Of a stretch of DNA of 64,000 nucleotides, positions 55,045 to 64,000 are shown one piece after another. Position 1 is the first letter of the stretch. Each line of letters opens with the position of its first letter. The notes under the pieces are model-generated. The model ran no database searches. It was not told where the DNA came from and was given only the letters and a program-made list of their open reading frames with translations. Position numbers and translations under genes: made by a program. Origin of the DNA: Onchidella celtica (Eukaryota > Mollusca > Gastropoda > Systellommatophora > Onchidiidae); contig OZ007569.1 of the NCBI GenBank assembly GCA_963931925.1, forward strand, positions 73,398,118 to 73,462,117. Reading direction: 5' to 3'.

Positions 55045-58000
55045 GTAGCTTACTTCATTGAGCCTTCCTGTTCTCATATTATTGACAGTTGGGCTGATAA
55101 AGCCCTATTATCGATAAACAAGTTCAAGAATGAACTTTCGACATCAACGTGCAAAATTTGGCCCCTGGAAATCGCAGCGTAGAATCTATTCAGTTAACGA
55201 CCAATAATATAGAGATATTGCCTTTAATCTGTACGGAATCAGTTCCACTTGAAAAGGATACAAAGAAATTACGAAAGAGAAAGGCTGTAGGCCTACTAAA
55301 GTGTACACAACTCTAGTCAAAAGATGTGCTCTAAAGTAAGTTACTGCATCATATCCATGGACCCCCCCCCTCACCCTTCCGTCCCCCCCGACCAATTACT
55401 GAAAATCTATTCTAGTTGTGCTATATATTATTATCAGTCACAACAGTTTTCAGGGGTTCCGTTTAACTGAGATGAGCAAGACCTCTTGAAATATTTCATA
55501 CTTTTGAAACAGGTCATACAGCAAATATATCGAAAGTAGTTTATTATAATGATATGCGCTGTTGGATAAATCTGTATAAGAAATACTGCAAGTTTTAAAG
55601 CTTGTGCATGGAAAATGCTGAGAAGGATGCATAAAAGTGAATCAGTAATGGATATTATTAGATGTACCCCCAGCTGTGTATAAAGAGTGATAAGACAATT
55701 TATCATTTATTTCCTTTACTAGGTGAAGAACAAAATGGCCGCTCCGGTCCAGATTACAGCAGAACAGTTGTTGCGAGAAGCCAAGGAAAGAGAACTTGAA
55801 CTGGTTCCTCCTGTAAGTGATGTGGTTACTATACAATCATATAAATTGTATACCAGGAATGTTTGTGGTTATGATATGTGGGTTTTCTTTATCTTCCATG
55901 GATGAGGGAAGTTTTTGTTTGATTTTGGTTGTAATTTTAAAATATGATCATATGACTGCACTTCAAAGTTATGTTTTTTTCACACTGAAGGATGATGTAA
56001 TTTGAGAAAGCTCGAAGGAAAATCCATCCGTGTTGGACTGCAGATGTGCATGGGTGTTTTTAGGATAACAGTTGGAATTTATTGATAAAGTATTCATTGG
56101 TCTTGAATGTGCAAGATTTTGTTGAAGCCTGGAGAACTCATATGTCCCTTTTTTCTGTTTCCTTTTTGTTTAGCCTCCAAAACAGAAGATTTCAGATCCC
56201 GAAGAACTGGCAGCCTATCGTATGAGGAAAAGGAAGGTGAGCTATAAAGAAGGTTAACTTGCAAGACCTGTGTGACAACCAGTTGTGCAGGACCACAGAT
56301 TACACTGCATTTCTTCTAACTGACTGAAGATTACAGGGCATTTCTTCCAATAAACAAAATATTACAGGGCATTTCTTCAAATCTGTATTGAGGTTTGATA
56401 GTCAGTGTGTCATGGTATGTCAAAATTTGTCATTGTAAGATATCTTCAAAATACAAAATCCCACAAATTGTTTGATGATTGATAGTGGAAAAAGGGAGAG
56501 ATGAAAATCTGGTCTCTGACATGTGTGATCTGTCACGATCGTTATTGGACATCTTCATAAACATCAGTCTTGTTCCAGATAGATTTGAAAATGCCTGGAT
56601 ACCTAAATAGTCTTTGATATGACTGCCACACAAGGCCAGAGATAAAAGTCATAGAATGTCAGCACTGTAGAGTTTGTTCCCAAAGCCACAGGCCCATAGA
56701 AATCAGATATTGTTTCTGTTTACAAACAAATTAAACTTACACTGTTACAGTAAGTTTTGTTCCCGTATCCATCAAGTCTTAAAAAGTGTACTCCTCACTA
56801 AAAACTTTTGTACAACATAGATAATTCTGCATTGTAAATAAGTTTAGAGAATGAATTTCTGTAAATGCCATTTTTATTTATTCACAAAGGAAGGAAATTG
56901 GTGTCTTTTTGAAAATTGTCATTTTCGTGGTTTTATATTTATAATATCACCTGTCACATTGTTTCTGACAGATCATGGATTTTATTAGTTTAAACGTGTA
57001 TCTATAGTATAACATGATTGTATGTTCCTGACATTTAGACCATTTGAGGTTGATTGTTTTTGTCCAGTTATTAGCAGCACATATTGCCTTTCATTTTTGT
57101 ATATTCAATTTTTGGTGCAGTATTTGATTGTATAAATAATGACTTTCTCTTCGACAGATGTTTGAAGACAATATCAGGAAGAACCGCTCAGTGATGACCA
57201 ACTGGATCAAGTATGCACAGTGGGAGGAGAGTCAGAAAGAGCTGCAGAGGTGGGCTGATTTCTCACTGTAGTGGTGTTAGGGGGATGGAAGTATGCACTA
57301 GGATCAGTGTTTTGTCCAAATTTTTTAATAAAAATTTTTTCTTCTGATGTCATTGTTTGACACTGGGATTTTTTTTTTTGCAGTAGACAGTTCATGATGT
57401 ATTGTATCTAAGATATGAATTCAATGGGCCATGCCATGATATTGTGGACGAGAATACTCTGTGTAATTCTCCATATCCTTTACTGGGATGAGAATGTCCA
57501 CAAATGTTTATATGGCTGAATACAGGTCTAAATCTAATTTTATTTACAAAATATAAATTTGCACATTCATCCCCTGAAGCTCTCTGGCATTGTTAGGGCA
57601 GTTCCTTGTTTTTGGATTGGGATGAAAATGACTTTTCCCTTGCTTTTTGTTCTTATTGTATCACCCATGTCATCAAATAATGGAAATATATATATTACTC
57701 CTGCATACTTATAGCTATGGAAAGTTCATTTGTATGTGGTTCACTCTGAAATTTTTCAAATAGAGAAATTTTGAAAAACATAGAAATCATAAATTAAGTC
57801 AATTTTTTTTTTGTTTCTTTGAGTCTACCCTTATCTTGGGAAACCGTTCAGTAGAAGTGAATGCACTGCATTGATTAATTTCTGAACGCTGACTGTCTGC
57901 ATGTCAACAATTCATCCTGGCACAGTTTCTCACTTTCAACAAATCAGCAAATCAGTTATTGGTTTATTTTTTATCTTGTACTGTGAGAGGTGAATCTGTC

Positions 58001-58220
58001 TGTACATGATATGAAGGTGGATTATTGAAGGGTCGGAGACTGGATTGGTTTGGTTAGATATGCTGTGAATAAGATATCAGTATTCTTCGTCTGTTAGACT
58101 TTGATGCTTATAAATTTATCTCTTCACACAAATCAGATCCAGATCTATCTGGGAACGAGCACTGGATGTGGATCACAGGAACATCACTGTGTGGCTCAAG
58201 TATGCAGAGATGGAAATGAG
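54997..58220 (+). CDS. CRNKL1: crooked neck-like protein 1, first five coding exons
   Basis: Exons are 54997-55044, 55723-55812, 56174-56236, 57158-57249 and 58137-58220; phases are compatible and all introns are GT-AG. The start ATG at 54997 has a good context (aaaATGG). The translation matches the N-terminus of CRNKL1/Clf1: [27 protein letters not shown] and M-R-K-R-K. Then come the first HAT repeats, with [11 protein letters not shown] and [10 protein letters not shown]-type motifs (here V-W-L-K). The protein is a scaffold of the Prp19-associated spliceosome complex in the nucleus. The remaining HAT repeats and the stop lie beyond the window. The next intron contains the LTR retrotransposon at 58307. 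Gene order copy B then CRNKL1 is head to tail. Confidence 0.93.
55723..55812 (+). CDS. CRNKL1: CRNKL1 exon 2
   Basis: 90 nt, acceptor ttactag, donor gtaagt. Encodes the conserved [12 protein letters not shown] segment. Confidence 0.95.
56174..56236 (+). CDS. CRNKL1: CRNKL1 exon 3
   Basis: 63 nt, acceptor gtttag, donor gtgagc; encodes a Pro/Lys stretch ending M-R-K-R-K. Confidence 0.93.
57158..57249 (+). CDS. CRNKL1: CRNKL1 exon 4 (first HAT repeat)
   Basis: 92 nt, acceptor tcgacag, donor gtgggc, phase 2 out. Encodes F-E-D-N-I-R-K-N-R and W-I-K-Y-A-Q-W-E. Confidence 0.95.
58137..58220 (+). CDS. CRNKL1: CRNKL1 exon 5 (second HAT repeat)
   Basis: 84 nt, acceptor aaatcag, donor gtgagg. Encodes [10 protein letters not shown] and W-L-K-Y-A-E-M-E-M. 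Confidence 0.95.
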
Positions 58221-58306
58221 GTGAGGCTTGAATTCAAGTGAAATGGTGATGTTGGTACATTGAACTGAAATACCACACCTAACTTGTTTTCATACCCAAC
58301 ACATCA

Positions 58307-58925
58307 TGTAGCGTCCCACTAGTAGGACGATCGATATTTTCTCACCCCCCCAGCTTGGCGAGTCTCACTCGGCGACCTTCCTCCCCCCTCTCGCCAGCAA
58401 GGCCGGTATTTTTCTTTGATGTGGTTTGTTTGTTTCACTGTAGAATGTCTAGAAAATCTAGAAGGTACTGCGGTGTCCGAGATTACGCTAGGTGGACCTT
58501 GAGTGATGTAATTCTGTGACGTGTCTGTGTACGATTGGGTGGCTGGTATGTGTCCCGAACGATCTAGGTCTGTCTCGTGCTTATGGGGCGGTTAAGCCGC
58601 TTCCTGAACGTTCCTAGACAGAATATATATAAGGAGGGCCAAGCGAGCAGGAGTGGTGCAAATCGTGGGTGAAAATCGTAAGGTGCAAATCGTAGGTGTG
58701 TAAATCCAGTTGTAGTAGAAGTGTAAGTGCCTTCCCTGATAGGTGTAAGTAACTTGTGGATATCAGCTCTTGTTTACAGTTATTAAACGTTAGTATTAAG
58801 TGTTCATCGGATCCTGTTATTTATTTCTACAACAGTTCGAGACAGTTTCGTTTTTCATGGGGTAGACGATTAGTTCATCTGATTCTCCCCATCATAACGT
58901 GCTGAAATTTGCATCAACTGTTACA
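58307..58925 (+). repeat. 5' LTR
   Basis: 619 bp from TGTAGCGTCCC to ...CTGTTACA. It contains a TATA-like atatatataagg at 58622-58633 and a ttattaaacg polyadenylation-like signal near 58789. The end is set by the primer binding site three bases downstream. Confidence 0.78.
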
Positions 58926-58928
58926 TAT

Positions 58929-58946
58929 TGGGGGCTCGTCCGGGAT
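58929..58946 (+). promoter_or_regulatory. primer binding site, tRNA-Pro type
   Basis: TGGGGGCTCGTCCGGGAT, complementary to the 3' end of proline tRNA. Confidence 0.85.
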
Positions 58947-59038
58947 CCGATCAGATCAGAACAGATTCAACTCAGAGACCATCGAAGTGTTTCTAAAGTA
59001 TAGTAAATTGTGTAAAGATCATCGAGGATATCCACAAC

Positions 59039-62000
59039 ATGTCAGAGGCTATTGGAAGGCTTGGCCAGGAAGCAGATGCCTTGGAGCTCACTGGGAAGGA
59101 GAGACAGGACTACATCCGTGAAGGCTTAAGGAAGGAAAGAGAGAGGCAAGAGCGCATGGAGCAACTGAAGATAGAGGCTCAACGAGAGGAACGACAGGCT
59201 CAGCTGGAAAGAGAAAAGATGAACCACGAGCTGGAGATGGAGAGGATCCGCCATCAGCGTGGAGGCTAGACGACGCAGGGGACCAGCGACCATGCCAGTT
59301 CCAAGAGACCCAAGCTACCCGCATTTCAGGATGGGAAGGACGACCTTGATAGCTGGCTACTTCGTTTTGAGAGGTTTGCCGAGACAGCGGACTGGCCCAG
59401 ATCCACCTGGACGACATCACTGTCTGCCCTGCTGACTGGGAGAGCTCTGGAGTGCTTCTGCCGATTGCCGATCGATGAGGCCAAGGACTACGATAAAGTC
59501 AAGGAAGCTTTACAGAAGAGGTATAACCTGTCAGAGGACGGTTACAGACTCATGTTCAGGCAAGGTAAGCCTGAAGATGGAGAAGATGTCGGGATGTTTC
59601 TTACTAGGATCAAGACTTACCTAGAGAGGTGGATAAAGCTATCAAAGACAGAGAAGACCTACGAAGGAGTGAGGGACCTGTTCGTTAGAGAACAGTTTAT
59701 GGATGTTTGCCCACCAGACCTTGCGACCCATGTGAGGGAGAGGAAGCCAAAGACGCTACAGGACGTCGCAGACTCAGCGGAGGCGTTCCTGGTAGCGAGC
59801 AACGGGACACTCAGCGGGAGCGCCAGACTGCAGAGCCGGCCAGTGCGACAGAGGCCCAACGGAGACAGAAGCACACAGGTCTGCCATAGGTGCCAGAGGC
59901 CGGGACATAAGGCGACGGAGTGTCGTGCCAAGATAAACGACAAAGGTGAGTTGAAATGTTACCTTTGTGGAAAGCCAGGCCATGTTCGGAGAATGTGTCC
60001 AGCCCAGAAGGATACGGGGCGAGGCAAGCCGAACAAGGCGGCGGCGGCCGTAATTATAGCGGCGGACGAGTCGTCGAGACAGGATGCGACGACGGCTGAC
60101 ACCAGCATCAACGTTCAAGCGGTAATGAAGGACGGGAAGCTCCAGTTAGCGGTGCCTGTTACGTGCGGAGGATGCAGTGACGGAAGGACCGTGGAGAAGC
60201 TGAAGTTACCAGTGATGAAGGGCTTGATTGGAAATCGAGCAGTAGACGTCCTAAGAGATACCGGCTGTGAAGGGGTAGTGGTGCGGCGATCACTGGTGGA
60301 CGACGGACAGCTCACCGGTGGGAAGAAACTTATCGCGAGGATCGATAACTCCTTGTTAGCGGCGGAGGAAGCCATTATCGACGTGAGAACGCCTTACCTG
60401 ACGGGCAGAGTGACGGCACTGTGTCTCCCGGAGACCATCTGCGACCTAGTAGTCGGGAACGTGGACGGAGCGAAGGACCCGTACGACCCTGATACTGAGG
60501 TGATGGTAGGAGCAGTGACCACGAGGACCCAGGAGAAGAGGAAGGACCAGTCTACGTCGCTGAAGGTGCCGAGGGGAGAACGGCACGCGAGAGTGGATAG
60601 GAAGGAACTCATCCGACTCCAGGAAGAAGACGAAGACCTCAAGAAGTTGGGGCAGAAGAAAATTCCGACCAACAGAGGCAACAAGTCCGTACACTTCGAG
60701 AGACACGGAGGTGTACTGTACCGGATTTATAGGGACATAAGACAGGCTACGATTACAAGACAAGTGGTACTGCCCGAGAAACTGAGGGAGTATGTACTGA
60801 GCGTTGCCCATGATTCTATCGTCGGAGGACATCTCGGCGTGAAGAAGACGAAGGACAGGGTGATGAGCAATTTTTACTGGCCTGGTATCGAAGGTGACGT
60901 CGCGAGATACTGCCGCTCATGTGACATCTGCCAGAGGACAGTGAACAAGGGAGCGACTCCTAAGGTGCATTTGCAGAGTATGCCAGTGGTAGACGTCCCA
61001 TTTAGGAGAGTGGCCGTGGACCTGGTAGGACCTATTGACCCCCCAAGTGAAGGCGGACATCGGTATATCCTGGTATACGTAGACTACGCTACTCGTTACC
61101 CTGAAGCGACCCCCTTGAAGAAGATTGACGCGGAGACAGTAGCTGAAGCCTTAGTAAATATCTACAGCCGTTTGGGTGTGCCCGATGAGATCTTATCTGA
61201 TCAAGGGACTCAATTCATGTCGGACGTCATGAAAGAAACGAACAGACTACTGGGGATTCGACAGTCGACCACCACAGTCTACCACCCTATGTGCAACGGG
61301 CTGGTGGAGCGATTTAACGGCACACTGAAGAAGACCTTGAGGCGACTGTGCGCGGAGCAACCTAAGCAGTGGCACCGATACATTAACCCGCTGCTCTTCG
61401 CGTATCGTGAAGTTCCCCAAGAATCGACAAAGTTCGCCCCATTCGAGTTGCTGTATGGAAGAACGGTGAGGGGACCGATGCACATCTTGCGACAGTTATG
61501 GACCAAGGACGTAGAGGAGCCGGAGACAAAGACCAGTTACCAGTACGTCATGGAACTACGCGAGCGGCTGGAGGACACGTGGAAGTTAGCGACGGAAGAG
61601 CTCTCAAATGCACAAGGTAGACAGAAAACCTACTACGACCGGAAGGCTCGAGAGAGGAAGTTCCGCCCTGGCGACGAAGTTTTAGTACTGCTGCCGACAA
61701 ACGCCAACAAGCTCTTAGTCCAGTGGAAGGGACCATACAAGGTAGTCTCGGTTGTCGGCGTCAACGACTACAAAGTCAAGATGGGTGTGAAAGAGAAGAC
61801 ATTGCACTCTAACCTTCTCAAGAGGTATATCCCCAGGACTACACCAGCGACGGCGCAAGCAGCGACGGCGGCAATGGGACCGGCATCTGTCGTGACCGAG
61901 ATGTGTGAGATGAACGACGGCAGGAGCGACACCACACCTGGAGATGTCGACGCTATGATGGACGACGACGGTGATGGTGCTGGGACTGTGTTGACAGAAG

Positions 62001-63535
62001 ACGACGTGATGGACGAGAGTCAACCTGTGGAGTCGGCTGGCATGACAGTCATCGAGGACTGCGACCTGGAAGGCGACAACAGTGGAACGTCGGAGGACCT
62101 TGCCGACCTAGGGAGCTGGGACCAGAGGGAAGGCTACGAAGATGTCCAATATGGAACGCAGCTGACGCCGGAACAACGTCAACAACTCGGCGACGTGGTG
62201 AAGGAGTATCAACGCATCTTCACCAATCTCCCCGGATGCTGCCAGTTAGGCGAACATCGCATCGACCTGACATCAGAGGTACCTGTTCGGCAACGACCAT
62301 ACCCGGTGCCCTATGCTATGCGCGACTCCTTGAAGGAGGAGCTCAGCACCATGGAAAGGTTGGGCATCATACGCAGGAGCTCATCAGCTTATGCTTCACC
62401 GGTTGTTGTCGTCAAAAAGAAGGATGGATCCAACCGAGTCTGCATCGACTACAGGAGGCTGAACAAGATCACTGTGTTCGACCCTCATCCGACAGCAGCC
62501 CCATCGGAAGTGTTCCAGAGTCTGTCGAGAGGAAGAATATTCTCTCGGATCGACTTGAGCAAGGGATACTGGCAAGTGCGAGTCCGGGAACAAGACATTC
62601 CCAAGACAGCGTTCGTCACCATGGGCGAACACTATGAATTCACCCGGATGCCCTTCGGGATGATGAACTCAGGAGCTACACTGAACAGGATCGTGAAGCC
62701 ATTGATCCAGGGACTGAACAATGTGACAGCGTATGTGGACGGCCTGCTGATCCATACAGAGACATTCGACGAGCATGTGAAGGCTCTCAAGGAATTGCTG
62801 CAGAGGATGGACCAAGCTGGATTAACTGCAAGACCATCCAAGTGCCTGATTGGAACGTCTGAAGTGGACTTTGTTGGACACTCAGTGGGAAAGGGTATGA
62901 TTGGCTTGTTAGAAGAAAATGTGTGTAAGGTGCGGGATGCACCCAGACCCACCACTAAAAAGGAAGTGAAAGCATTTTTAGGACTGGTGGGATATTACCA
63001 AGAATTTGTACCTAACTTTGCAGCGATTGCAGCACCACTGTCTGATTTGCTTAGAAAGGGTCAGCCCAATGTAGTTCAGTGGGAAGAAGTGCAGGAGAAA
63101 GCGTACACTTCTTTGAAGAATGCCATTGTTTCCAAACCCGTGTTATGTTTGCCAGATTTTTCAAAAGAATTTGTTCTAGCAACTGATGCATCAGACCGCG
63201 GGTTGGGTGCTGCTCTTATGCAGGAATATGAGGGAAAGTTGTATCCTGTGGCATATGCCAGTCGTAAGCTATTGCCTCGTGAGACGAAATATTCAGTCTC
63301 AGAGCGAGAATGCCTAGCCATCGTTTGGGCCGTAAAGAAGTTTACTTTGTATTTGTATGGTAAGGAGTTTGTGCTCCAGACTGACCATAGGTCATTAGAG
63401 TATTTGAATTCTGCCAGATTTGACAGCCCAAAGCTATTACGATGGAGTCTATTTTTACAGTCATATCGATTCAGGATTAGGTATGTCAAGGGCAAGGAAA
63501 ATGTCGGCGCCGACTTCCTGAGTAGAGTGTTTTGA
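59039..63535 (+). pseudogene. gag-pol polyprotein, one in-frame stop and altered RT box
   Basis: A single reading frame, interrupted only by TAG at 59267-59269, encodes in order these domains: a charged coiled-coil gag N-terminus; a capsid-like region (to about 59760); two zinc knuckles C-x2-C-x4-H-x4-C (about 59882 and 59957); a protease with R-D-T-G (about 60253); an H2C2 zinc site and integrase core with D, D and E, the last two 35 residues apart (about 60790-61315); and a GPY-type module (W-K-G-P-Y, about 61723). RT (about 62230-62900) and RNase H with D-A-S-D, S-E-R-E and T-D-H-R (about 63180-63410) follow. The RT box reads Y-V-D-G, lacking the second Asp, so RT should be inactive. No envelope gene follows. 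Retrotransposition of this copy is unlikely without help. Confidence 0.85.
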
Positions 63536-64000
63536 ATAGTACAAGTTCAGTGAGATGTATTGTAACCCAGAGTTTTGCCTGTTGGATACGTTTCTGGGAT
63601 GACTGTATTGTACTGTAATGTATATCTGACTGAGTATTGAATTATTGGCCGGCAGAGAGCCACTATGTCCTAGTCATGTTTTGATCTTGTATCATATTTA
63701 CATTATTTGTTACCAATGGGACTTAATGTAATCTTGAAGAATGTAACCCAAATGGGAACTGCGAGCAAGCAGTGATTTTGTATGTTGCATTGATGTAATT
63801 TACGAGTGGCCTAAGCTTAGGCAGTGTTGGTATTGCTTTGTTTGATCTGATATGATGAAGTTAGACCCTGATCAGTGGTCGATATGTGTGGGTATACATG
63901 CCATTGTATGTATGACTTCATGCATTTTTCTTTTTTTAGGACAATCATTGTTATGCACAACGTTTATGTGCTATGGTTCGTGCGCGAAGCATTTTGTACT
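63536..64000. other. non-coding 3' region of the LTR element
   Basis: No match to the 5' LTR start is seen, so the 3' LTR lies beyond the window or is lost. No ORF of interest. Confidence 0.5.

Larger units (their letters stand above)
55045..58136. other. CRNKL1 introns 1-4
   Basis: The introns at 55045-55722, 55813-56173, 56237-57157 and 57250-58136 are AT-rich, without recognisable coding sequence or complete mobile elements. Confidence 0.6.
58307..64000 (+). mobile_element. Gmr1-like Ty3/gypsy LTR retrotransposon (3' end outside window)
   Basis: 5' LTR, primer binding site and gag-protease-integrase-RT-RNase H coding region, inserted in the sense direction in a CRNKL1 intron. Integrase precedes RT, the order known from the Gmr1 group of gypsy-like elements. 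The 3' LTR was not found before 64000 and should follow. Confidence 0.85.

Noticed and set aside
63536-64000. 3' LTR of the gypsy-like element
   Set aside because: No match to TGTAGCGTCCC or other 5' LTR sequence before the window ends.

Overview
The window is eukaryotic nuclear DNA from an intron-rich invertebrate, most likely a mollusc and probably a gastropod. The evidence is GT-AG introns, an AT-rich composition, and a repeat load of non-LTR elements, SINE-like sequences and small DNA transposons. It also carries a transposon with a RAG1-type N-terminal zinc domain, a type reported from the sea hare Aplysia. The species assignment is inference. All genes I can build are on the + strand.

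Three host gene units are visible. Copy A (496-13868) is the last nine coding exons of a large C2H2 zinc-finger gene whose 5' part lies before the window. Copy B (22642-52640) is a complete tandem paralogue: 17 coding exons whose lengths sum to 4506 nt, exactly 1502 codons including the stop. Exons A1-A9 match B9-B17 one to one in order and intron phase. Six of the nine have equal length; A4/B12 and A5/B13 differ by one or two codons, and the last exons also differ. Most exons carry two fingers and are bounded by phase-1 introns in the linker glycine codon. The two paralogues share an almost identical C-terminal tail. The third gene, at 54997-58220, is the 5' end of crooked neck-like 1 (CRNKL1), a HAT-repeat splicing factor, and it runs past the window.

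Transposable elements fill the introns and the gaps. A broken RAG1-like transposon occupies 693-5439 in the first visible intron of copy A. Its N-terminal zinc domain and the first two putative catalytic Asp regions are on the + strand. The complementary C-terminal part, with the putative catalytic Glu, is on the - strand, as if half of the element had been inverted. Two LINEs lie on the - strand in copy B introns (32754-36510, with one long intact ORF, and 47893-51165, with frameshifts). From 58307 to beyond the window a Ty3/gypsy-like LTR retrotransposon sits in a CRNKL1 intron. It has the integrase-before-RT order of the Gmr1 group, a proline-tRNA primer binding site and a damaged RT catalytic box.

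Smaller elements include three non-autonomous piggyBac-like elements with TTAA duplications and paired palindromes, a deleted mariner, a PIF/Harbinger-type foldback inserted in an old gag gene, two pogo-type MITEs, a dispersed foldback family, a tRNA-derived SINE and several intronic minisatellites. I found no host rRNA or tRNA gene and no CRISPR array.
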